A stretch of 64,000 bases of DNA from Pyrocephalus nanus (Eukaryota > Chordata > Aves > Passeriformes > Tyrannidae): assembly GCA_038380795.1 (NCBI GenBank), contig CM076266.1, positions 8,268,001 to 8,332,000 on the forward strand, written 5' to 3'. Positions within the stretch are counted from its first letter, which is position 1. The number at the start of each line of letters is the position of its first letter. This document shows positions 49,730 to 60,210 of this stretch, one piece after another. Below the pieces are notes generated by a model. The model was not told where the DNA came from. It made no database searches and worked only from the letters and a program-made list of their open reading frames with translations. The position numbers and the translations under genes were made by a program.

Positions 49730-50518
49730 ATTTTCTGTTAGTTGTTACTCTAAGAGAAATAATTTAATCCAAGAGAAGCTGTCCAACTGTTATTGCATAT
49801 ACCTAACAGCTTGTTAAATAAGGGCTTGAATAAATGCATGATCTAGCACTGACATTTCTAAAGTGTTGAGAATTTCGGGTAAATATTATTTTTAAACAAA
49901 GAAATTAGTTTAGACCAACAGCTCTCAGTCTGTGATAAACACTGAGAATCTGTTCTAGCACACCAAAAATCACCAGTTTTTATACCTATGTCTGTCCTTG
50001 TTTCTAAGAAAGGTATCTATCCACACAGCAGTGCCAGCAGCTCCTCACAATACTGATACAGCATGTAGCAGAAGGAGATTTTCTACTGTTGTAGATACAC
50101 AATCTCTTTGAGTAACACAATCCACAGTGATAAAATTTCTCTCCTGTCACTGTCCACATGGAAGATTTTTTTCAGCCTAATTTTGGCTGCTGCTGCTGTG
50201 AATTTTTTATACTGAAGCCAATATAGCTGTTCTGGAAGAACATTTTGAGCCAGACCCAGCCTCCATAAATCAAAGCATGCCGAGCCCACGTTAGCTGAGC
50301 ATCTGGATGGGGAGGCAGGACATGCCTTTGGGAGTTACTCTGCCTCTTTGCAAAGCAGCCAGGAGACTGAAAGTGAAACTTGTTCACGGGAGCTGTACTC
50401 TCGCTATGTTTTTATTCCCAGGGGAACAGCGTGAGGCTGGCTGGCAGAGGGTCCAGACTGCACCCTTGGTGGGAAGAGCAGTGACAGATAGAGGCAGTGA
50501 GACCTCAAGAGGGAAAAT

Positions 50519-51413
50519 CATAAAATCATGGAATGGTTGTGTTGGAAGGGACCTTAAAGATCATCTAGTTCCACCCCTTCTGCCAGGGGCAGAGACATCT
50601 TCCACTAGACCAGGTTGCTTCAAGCCCCATCCAGCTTGGTCTTGAACACCTCCAGGGATGGAGCAGCCACAACTTCTCTGGGCAACCTGAGGCCTCAACA
50701 CCCTCTGAATAAGAAAATTCTTCCTAATATCTAATCTAAATCTACCCTTTTTCAGCTTTAAGCCATTATCCCTTGTCCTATCACCCCATGCCCCTGTAAA
50801 CAGTCCCTCCCCAGCTCAGTTGCAGCCCATTTTAGGGACTGGAAGATGCTATGAGGTCTCCCTGAAACTTTCTCTTCTCCAGGCTGAACAATACTGATTC
50901 TCTCACACTGTCTCCATAGAAGAGGTGATCCAGCCCTCTTCATTGCCTCCTCTGGGCTTGTACCAACAGATTCATGTCTTTCTTACTTTGGGGGTGCCAG
51001 AGCTGGATGCAGCACTCCAGGTGGGACCCCACCAGAGTGGAGTAGAGGGACAGAATCACCTCCCTCAACCTGCTGGCCACGCTTCTTGTGATGCAGCCCA
51101 GGATGTGGTTGGGTTTCTGGGTGGCAAGTGCACATGGCATGTTGAGCTTCTCATCCACCAGCAATCCCAAATCCTTCCGGTACTCCAGAGCTGCTCTCAG
51201 TCCTTTCTTTACCCTGTCTGTCTTTGTGCTTGGGGTTGTCCTGACCCAGGTGCACGACCTTGCACTTGGTCTCATCAACCATCATGAGGTTCACACAGCC
51301 TGTCCAGATGCCTCTGGATGGCATCCCTTCCCTGCAGTGTGTCACCCACACCACTCAGCTTGGTGCCATCAGCAAACCCGCTGATGTTTGCTCAATGCCA
51401 CTGTCCATGTCAC
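50519..51413 (-). repeat. CR1 LINE, 5'-truncated, with RT C-terminal part
   Basis: Antisense avian CR1 of about 895 nt with its 3' tail at the low-coordinate end ('aaaatcatggaatgg', then 'gttggaagggaccttaaaga'). The minus-strand frame 50940-51278 (112 codons) reads as the C-terminal half of the CR1 reverse transcriptase: 'CTWVRTTPSTKTDR', 'LGLLVDEKLNMPCALATQKP', 'HILGCITRSVASRLREVILS', 'LYSTLVGSHLECCIQLWHPQ', 'KKDMNLLVQAQRR'. Upstream in the element the catalytic FADD position reads FADG, as in the copy at 38553-39447. A parallel frame (51151-51354) carries the preceding 'KCKVVHLGQDNPKHKDRQGK' segment, so the gene is frameshifted. The element stops abruptly at about 51413, a normal CR1 5' truncation. 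Confidence 0.96.
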
Positions 51414-52818
51414 TAGCATGGCAACATGTCTGAGAACACAAGGCAGAAACCTGAGAACAGCCATGCCCATACACACATCTAAAAATAACTGGCATTTTAG
51501 TTGCGTTTTCCCAAATACAATATGCAGAAGCCACATGGGTTGTTGTGTTGGCATCAGTGTAGGAACACCAGGGAGTCCCAATTTCCAAGTGAGTGGCCCA
51601 GTGAAGCCCTTTGGTCCAGGGTCAATTCCTAACCTTTGTCTCTCATTAAAATATCATTCAAGTGCTAAAAATGTTCTTCCCACTGGTTATATCATTATGA
51701 ATGTTTACTCTGCCAGTACCTGGAAAAATTGCTCTCTGAGGTAGAGCCAAATACATTACTAGATCTGCAAAAGATTTGACAGTGAAATTAATTAGTTAAT
51801 CTTTGTAAAGTGCTTTGAAGATGAAGAGTTCACTATGAGTTTTAGCTAATGTTATTATAGGTTAGTGAGTCATTTTGTGAATTTAAGGCAGAGGGGTCTC
51901 TTTTACAGTGTCTTATAGCATGGCATTTACCATGTCCGTGTGGCTGACCAGTCTTGTCCTGTTATCTTCTGCACCCTTCCTTCTGTCTTAATTCTTGTGA
52001 TGCCTCTAATCCTCTAGTGCAAGCTCCATGGGTCAGGGACTGAGTTATTTGAGGGGCAATATCCTTTGGGCATTGAGAATATTCTGCTAAAATTTGTTTT
52101 CAGCAAGTTCCACTCCTTGCCATCGCTGCCCCCTTTCTTGGGAAGTTTGCTATCTGAGCCTGTGCTGGCAGGTGGCTATGTCTCCTTTGCCTGAACAGAC
52201 TCGGACCCTGACATCCCCAATCTCTTGCAACAGGGCAGCCCAATCCACTCTGGCTCATTGCCCTGGGCCCCACCTGGTTGCTCTCTGATCTGCTGGTGGA
52301 GCTCATGGTTGGTATTAGGTCAGGGACTTTCCTTCTGCTCCGTGTTTGTGCAGAACACAGCGCCCTGGTTCCCCACCAGACTCCCAGATACTGTTGTAAT
52401 GCAGGTAATAAATAATAACAACCTTTAAACCTCTAGTGCAAATTACAGCCTCATGTAACACCTACGTAATTTGGTATAATATTAGCACAGTAGCTACCTT
52501 GGGAGAGCTATATTCAGATAAGAGAGTGCACAATAATAACCCTTCCATCTGAAACCAAATGGAACTGTTTAAATGCCTACAGCTCCCTTTCTGCCACCAT
52601 GTGTTTAAAACACAAGAAGGAGCACAAAAGGGAAGTGAAGGTGAGATAAATAACCAAAGACAAAAGGAATTAAAAAGTAAATCGTAAAGCACAATAATGA
52701 TGTCATTTTTCCTGTATAATACACAAAAATTCTTCTTAAGTCTGGGTCCCCCTTGCATATAGCCCTCCATGATTACACTGGAGGAGATGAGCCCTCTCCC
52801 AGTGTTTATAGTCTGAGG
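51414..52818. other. Noncoding sequence, no gene seen
   Basis: Unique sequence except for the MIR-like tail at 51785-51860. The part from 52090 to 52380 is GC-richer, with overlapping frames on both strands, but no recognisable exon. Confidence 0.5.
51785..51860 (+). repeat. MIR-type SINE 3' end relic
   Basis: 'attaattagttaatctttgt', 'aaagtgctttgaagatgaag' and 'ctaatgttattatag'. The order TTAATTAATG..TTTGTAAAGTGCTTTGAAGATGAAAG..GCTA..TATTATTA is the 3' end of the amniote MIR form found in birds and reptiles. Confidence 0.7.
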
Positions 52819-52890
52819 TTCCAATCTTGCAAACATTTACATGCATGGTTAACTTTATGCACACAATTAGTGCAATTGAAGTCATGCCAC
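52819..52890. repeat. Old amniote palindromic repeat relic
   Basis: 'ccaatcttgcaaacatttac', 'atgcatggttaactttatgc', 'gtgcaattgaagtcatg'. This follows ATCCTGCAAACACTTACGCACGTG-like, CTTAACTTTACGCAC-like and CCCATTGAAGTCAATGGG-like words of the old amniote repeat, covering about half of its palindrome. Confidence 0.45.
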
Positions 52891-55613
52891 TTGCAAGACA
52901 AGATGCAACAAGTGAGTGTATCAAACGCTAGGTGGGAAGAGGGCGGCAGACAGATGAAGGGTAGTAATGATAAGATCATGTGGTTACCTGGGCTAGCTCT
53001 GCACGCTCAATGACTCCAAATGCCTTTTTTATTTTTGAATCATCACTTTAAAAGTTTTCCCTGTCACTCTATAACTGCTTGTTGTGACTCAGAAAATGCT
53101 GGGCTTACTCATGTTCATATAGTATGTAATTAGTGGACTTTTTCATTTTCCCTTCATAGAAATGATATCTCTCAACCACTAACTAATCCTACTTTAAAAA
53201 TAAGAAAAAAAAATACTCCAAGCCTTTCTCATTTACTCTTCTGCTTTCCCTCAGCCTGTTTGTGTATTAACCTCCCCCTCTAGATACCTTCTCCAAAAAG
53301 CATCTTCTAGTTTCCTGAGGCTTTTCTTATCTATGTTGCAGCTGTCCTAGAGTTAAGATCTGAGGAACAGGAAAGCAGACGTCTCATTGACCAAATATAG
53401 CAGATATCCTCCTTTTCATGAAGGGTCCTGGGATTGTGAACCACACAAGGGCTGCCCTGACAACAGCCTGGCCTTGAGCTGTCCCTCCTGGCTCTTACCA
53501 ATCAGTACAACATGGGGAAGCACACCATGAAGTCTGACAGTTCCAAAATTAATGGAACATTTGGACCAGCCAGGGAGAGCAAAAAAATATTTTTCAAAGA
53601 CCACCTTGTTCTCCCTTTGCCTTGCCCTTTGAGAAGATGGGGCACGCCTTTTGACAGCTAAATCTCTCCTTGGAAGATCTTCTTAAAAGGCTTTGCAAAT
53701 TCAGATTTAGAAAAGTAACCCTGTGCCTCTCCACTCGCACTGCTGATACTCAAGGCACATCTGGAGAACAGGTAAACTCTTCAAAGTTGGATGGACTTGG
53801 GAAGACAATTTAGTTTACACGTAATATTGTTATCACATAACTTAGAATAATTATCACATTTGTGTTGTATTTTCATGATATTTGCTTCACTTAAATTGTT
53901 GTTATAAAATAATTTTATGAGTTATGTTGCTATACTCTGCGGCGATGTAAGGGAGTTTTCTGAACTCAATGGTGAGGCCATGTGATTTAATTGCCACACT
54001 ATTTGTTAATTAGTCTGGGTGAAAATGCCAGCACCTGAGCGTGTTTAGAGAGTGGGCGGTGAGAATTTAGCTTTCTGTGAAGTAGTTCCAAATGCCAGAG
54101 AGCTTGAATTTGTGGTTCTGATTTCTTGATGTTCTTACTTCTTTAGCTCTACCAGCCAAATAGCTAGCATTCAAAGTTTTCATGGGCAGAACTTTGCTTG
54201 TGTATCTCATGCATCTGAGCGGAGGAATGTTGACCTGATTCATCACTGGATCACATCTTGTGTAGGGCAAGTGGGTTTGGATCACTCTCGGACCAGGGAG
54301 GAGGGATTTTATAACACGTTGTGAGGGTCTGAAGAGCTCAAAACAGAGGGGTCACCAGCAGCCCTCTCAGTGTCTGTCTGCCATAACTGTAGAGCATTTT
54401 GCTTGATGTCAAAGGTAGGCTTGAGTTCATGTGGTCTTTGGGCAATTTTTGGTGATCAGGTGTATACCCTGCAAACTCTTCATATAATCTTGGACCTGCA
54501 GGAGAATCTGAATGAGGTGGATATACCAGACAGCAGAGAAAGTGTTGGTCATGCATAGTTTGTATAAGATATGGGTAATGATGTATAATAGCACTGGCTT
54601 TTTCAGAGACATGTAGCACTTTTAAAGAAGCTTCTGATGGGTCCCAAGGAGATATAGGTCCTTTGCTGGCTGTTGAACTGCTTTTAAGAAGCAGCAGCCA
54701 CAAGGCTGTCAGTCTTCTCAGTGTTAATATGCCCAGGCCTTGAGCTGCAGGTTATGTTTTACATTATGTCTGTTATTTCTGGGCTAAGAAGTTTAAAGTT
54801 CAAACATCAGAAGAGTTTTGTATTTCAGGGAGCAGTAAGGGTATGCCACAGTCTCATGTTCTTTCTGATGTTACAAAGTAGACTATGAGCTGGCAGAGTC
54901 AGTCACAGCTTTTTAACAGGATGGATGAGAAAGTAGCCATGCTTCTGTCATGTTTTGGAAATACAGGATAAAACACTCCCTACATAATACATGTTTTGAT
55001 GACTTCAAGGCTTAAGGAAGACAAACGGATCTAGAAAGGATCTCTTTTCTGCATCATAACAGGCAAAGCAACAGCCTGGCAGGAGAATAACTTAAGGAAA
55101 AGGAAGTTAACTAACCCAGTGGTGGACTGATGGCTCCTTCAGCGCAGTCTGAGGCTGCAGGAAAGATAGAGTGGCTCAGTGCAAGATGAGGAAGAAGTCC
55201 TACTTGCCAGCAGTCCCATGTGTAGGCACTCAAGCTTATCTGGCTCTGGTTTAGTTTTCCTGAGTTACTATTTTCAGCCCATCATAACAGTGTGACAGAA
55301 AGAATGGCTGAAAAATATCCCTAAAATCCACTCATTACAGCAATTTTCCTATATCCAAGGGAATGGTCTTCCTTTTCGCAGTAATACCCTGTGTCTAACT
55401 CATCATTGTCTTCTGCTGTGTTGGCCACAGATGGCAAGAGTCAAGATGACATAAAAAGAAGTCACTCATGCTAGCAGGTGGGAAAACTGCTGAGTTCTGC
55501 ACTATCCTAAAGGTAATTATTTCACTGGCATTTCAGAGCAGAGTCTGCTTATATAAGAGGGAAACTGCAAGTCACCTGTGCTTAATATTTGAGTTCACAT
55601 TAATTTATACACA
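52891..55613. other. Noncoding sequence, no gene seen
   Basis: Unique sequence with a candidate regulatory block at 53800-54060. The minus-strand frame 54338-54703 (121 codons) has no known domain. Confidence 0.5.
53800..54060. promoter_or_regulatory. Candidate conserved noncoding block
   Basis: Carries the word TTATCACAT twice (53830-53838 and 53851-53859), spaced 21 bp apart, about two helical turns. Also present are several TAAAT/TTTAATTG words and a palindromic TTAATTAG near 54006. A CpG-containing 'tgcggcgatg' at 53939-53946 is unusual in this AT-rich setting. No frame or repeat identity. Enhancer function is a guess. Confidence 0.27.
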
Positions 55614-55700
55614 GTGGGCTAAATCGTGCCCTCATTTATATCCACACTGTCCCGCAGTGATTATGCAAGAGGAACTGAGTGGAGAATTTGAATTAGGGTG
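55614..55700. repeat. Old amniote interspersed repeat relic
   Basis: 'gggctaaatcgtgccctcat', 'ttatatccacactgt', 'cagtgattatgcaagaggaa', 'gagtggagaatttgaattag'. This mirrors GGCCAAATCCTGCCCTCATTTACACC-like and GAGTTACACC..GGAGAATTTGGCCC-like words, including the inverted ends. It is probably related to the other old repeats in this window. Confidence 0.45.
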
Positions 55701-57023
55701 ATTTCAGAAATAGCACCGTGAAGTTAAGTTGGTATAAATGCCGAGGGAGTAAACCCACAGAAGAACATAATCTAGGGTGTAAAACAGCAGCTTTGGGTGA
55801 TGACACTGTCAATGAAAACTCAACACCTGGAAGGGGGTCCCTGTCCAAACAGAAAACTCTCCCAAACATGCTCCAGTCCATCATGCTTATGCAAAGCCAC
55901 CAGTAGCAAGAAAAGGGCAGGATGCTCCCAGGCATCAAGAACCCTTGTAGGCTAGCAAAGCTCCAGCTGAGAAGCAGAAAAAGAGGGAGAGAATAGGCTT
56001 TTTAATCACCCTTCAGATAAGATAATTGTGGCTCAAATTCGGAAGAGTAAGGTAAAAATTCACTACGTGCATGAAACTAAAACTATTTTATTTCAGGAAA
56101 GCTGGCAGAGTGTTTCAACGGCTTCCTGTGGCTTAGCTGCTATGACACAGTAGGAATAACCTTTCTTCAGACTGGGTCTTAGGAAGTATTACGTTTCATC
56201 CTTGCTGAGTGACCTGCATTTCACAGGTCAGATGTAAAAATTATCCAAGATTCAATTTTCTCCCCCCTTATCATATTGAAGGTTTGTTAGTATACTGTGT
56301 ACTTGGCGCCCCATACTCATTCACCCTTCCTAATTCACAGAGCTTTCCACCTCCCTGTGTGTCTGACCATTGGCCAAGATGGTAGTCCAGATCCAAAACC
56401 TGCAGCAAGGAGAGCTTTTTCCTTCCCTTCAGTTCAAAGTGGTTCTCCCTGTGCTCTGCAGGCACGGGCAGTGCAGGCAAGGAGCCAGCCAGACCTCCTG
56501 CTCCAGCTGTGACATGGGGTGCCGGGTAGGAAAAAGCTCTGTTCTTAACAGAGATTCTTGTTCCAACCTGTGTCTCTTGGGCAGCTATCTCTGGGGGTGG
56601 CAGTGCCTAGGAAGGTTCAGGGCATTTTATTAACAGGCAACTGAGAAAAATCAACATGAACCTCAGCATTAAATTTATCTGTGTTTGTGTGGTGTTTCCA
56701 TTAGGGCCTCATGTCAAAAAAAAAAAAGACAGTGAACTGCTACTCTGGCTTGGCAATGAGAGTTTGAGTTGTATATCCAACACTGGGACCCCATCATAGT
56801 GACAAGTGATGGTGCCTCAGAGAGTATTTCTTATAGGCACTGTGCTCAAATAATACTTCCATGATGGTGCACCACTTGGTTTCCAAATTGAAAACACTCT
56901 GGTGGTGGAATAATAGTTCTTTTCCAATCTTTGGTTATTCCCAGCTGCATAATTAATTTTTATGGGAACATATTAACATGGAATCTTATACACAATTACA
57001 ATGTGTGAAGTCTGTAAATGTTT

Positions 57024-57059
<36 letters not shown>

Positions 57060-58669
57060 CTTTGAAATAAGTTGAGAAATAGCAGCAAAGCATTTGGAAA
57101 TTTTGCATGTTGCCCAAGGTACTTCCTTGAAATCCACCAGCAGCAGCCATGAGCACATGGGTTAGAAGCTGGATATTTTCTATTCTGATATCAGTGAAAA
57201 ACCAGAGAGAGGGAGCTTTACTGGCTTTTATATTCAGGACTTGTCCTTACAACTGAGTGTCATGAACCACGTACCTGTACTTACAGTTACCAGCTAAACA
57301 ACAGCTTAAACACAGAGATAACATTGTGAATTTTTTTCAGGATAGCTCACAAATGGCCTAAAAAATGATAGCTGTAATTCAGAAAACACTGAAATTGGTG
57401 AGGGAAATGAATTATTTAATGGAAGTTTTAGAAGAGAACTGCACCAGAGTTCAGGGCTTTTTTGAGAACCCCTTCTAGCATTTGGAAAAACAATGGTTTG
57501 GTTTTTTAAAAAATATTTTGATTACTTATAAGTTGAAATACTTCTGGTTTGTAGCACTAAAAAATCAGAGAGATTAAAAATAAATGTTTTAATTTAATTA
57601 CATTTCGAGTGATCTGAACACAGCTTTCTCACTAAGAAAGGGGATCTCATTAAAAAAAAAAATTCATTTCAAACTGGACTGTCATCTTAAACCAGCACTA
57701 ATATTTATTTCCCCATTGCCTCTGTGATATTGCTGTGGTTTCAGCTACTGTTTTTTCATGGAGATTTAGGGGTAGACTCCTTATTTAACACTTAACCATG
57801 CAGTCAGCTGCTGACAGGACTTCTTTACAAACTCCTGAGCTGCCTTGTTCCTGATAAGCTGTGTAGGAGTTGGGCACCTGGAAACCTCTGCAAATCTCTC
57901 TGCCTGTGTACACTGGAAGGACCTCAAGACATTTAAAGATCTGGCAGTATGGATGGGATTCATCACGTCTAACACCAGCCACCAAAATGGCACGTGTCTA
58001 ACCTCAGTGAACCATCTCACACCCTAAAGGGGAGCTCGGCCCTGGCAGAGGGCAAAGCATCCTCCCTGCAAAAGGCATCGAGCTCTGGACACAGCTGATT
58101 GTTTCATGGAGGTTTCTGACTCTTTCCACTGACCTCAGGTGCAGCTGAGATCCATGGATTAGATGAGAGGCTTAACTTTTATAGTCCTAATTTGTGGGAG
58201 ATTAATCCAGCACTAGGGTGAGGTATGGTACTGGAGTTATCCCCACAATACTGTTACAAGCACAAGTAACTAGTAGCTAGCACTGCCTGAATGCTTATTT
58301 TAGGCACTTTTAAAGTCAAAACTTAGAGAGTTAGGAGTCAAAGTCACTGACTTTTATTCTTCTCCTTGACCTTGATCCAGCTGAAACCTGTAAAAGAGAT
58401 ACTTGGTGCTAAAAACAAAAACTCCCAGTCAAGACAAACTCCTAGATGCTGAAGGTTTTGCATAAGATCACTGTTGGGAGCTTCAGGCAGGTAAACAAGT
58501 CACAAGGCAGCTTAGGTGTGTAAAATTACTACGGATCTCTTGAATTAAGTCCAACTCATCTCCTTTTTATATCAACATAGGGCCCCATAGGCCCAAGGCT
58601 GTGCTTATGCTTTTCCAGCATAATCATTTTTCTGTGCACAAGAGCTCCATCTGACCAGAATGTTATGGA
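55701..58669. other. Noncoding sequence, no gene seen
   Basis: No exon or RNA gene. A 29-nt T run lies at 57026-57054. An AT-rich GCATAATTAATTTTTATGGG stretch near 56945 resembles homeodomain sites. Frames at 55693-55938, 56271-56633 and 57781-58027 overlap on both strands and are unrecognisable. Confidence 0.5.
57026..57054. repeat. Poly-T run, 29 nt
   Basis: Uninterrupted 29 T, the longest homopolymer in the window. No AATAAA complement or gene-like sequence lies just downstream, so a processed pseudogene on the minus strand is not supported. Confidence 0.92.
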
Positions 58670-58735
58670 TATAATTTCCAAAGCTTTTTGAGATCCCTGG
58701 GTTAAATGCAGTGTATAAATGCAAATGGTACTATT
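58670..58735 (+). repeat. MIR-type SINE 3' end relic
   Basis: 'ccaaagctttttgagatccc', 'tgggttaaatgcagtgtata', 'aatgcaaatggtactatt'. The order CAAAGTGCTTTGAGATCCTTGGATGAAAGGCGCTATATAAATGCAAAGTATTATT-like is the 3' end of the amniote MIR form. Confidence 0.7.
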
Positions 58736-59549
58736 TAAGCTGCTGCACTACTAAAAGTAGAACTTCAGTGACACACAAATATAGTTTTGATAATTATTTG
58801 ATGTGATGAATTGCTTAATAACTGTCTTGCAAACAGTCAGCACACTAAATTTGCCTTAGACCAGTCTTTACATCTGGGGCTAGCTGTCCTCCTCACCTTT
58901 CCTGGAATGCCAGCTATGATGAGCAAGCTATTTTCAGTTTCTTATTAGGAAGCTGCCTTTGGACCAGTTCCTATACTATTTAGCATTTTGCCTGAGTAGC
59001 AAAATCAGGATCTGGCCGTAGGAAACCTGTTTTCTTGGCTCTTTAAGCCAACTCCTTTGGTGTAGTTACCTCTAATATCTGTTATGTGCTGTCTGCAGTG
59101 GCCTGTGTAGGCACACCTCTGTGAAGATGGAGTTGTTGTGACACTTGTCTCATGAAAGAGCCTCTCCAGTTCTTCACTTTGAAGGTCCACTAAAAGGTGT
59201 GTCTATGATGACACATCTGTTCTGGTATTTTTTTTTTCTTCTTTCTCATATTAAAAAGTACCGTGATAAGTTCTTGTCGCTGTGCCAGGATGTCACTCGA
59301 TACGTGTAGAGGAGAAACAGTTTAAAGCTACTTGACTAACAGCTTCCTCTGTCAAATATGACATTAGAGTTATGATTGTCTCTTTTTTATCTCCTCACTT
59401 TGATGACAGGCTTATCTGAGGTAGCGAGACAAAGAGCGGAGTTGATTCAGCCTACCATGCTGTGCAGGTGAGAGTTTTGAGATCAAGTACAGCTGTTCGA
59501 AGGGCAAGTCCTAGTGCTGAATGACAGCTGCTTTCATCAGAAGCATGGA
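58736..59549. other. Unique noncoding sequence, nothing seen
   Basis: Flank of the large pyrimidine tract. No coding, RNA or repeat signature. 'atcaggatctggcc' near 59005 may be a stub of the old amniote repeat. Confidence 0.5.

Positions 59550-60210
<661 letters not shown>

Larger units (their letters stand above)
43471..50518. other. Noncoding sequence, no gene seen
   Basis: About 7 kb without recognisable exons or RNA genes. The frame at 45062-45493 (143 codons) has no known domain. A candidate regulatory block lies at 46725-46850 and a 17-nt T run at 49713-49729. The part from 47590 to 47860 is slightly GC-richer, with overlapping frames on both strands that I consider chance. Confidence 0.45.

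Noticed and set aside
50940..51278. 112-codon minus-strand frame as a host gene
   Set aside because: It is the C-terminal part of CR1 reverse transcriptase inside a 5'-truncated, frameshifted copy.
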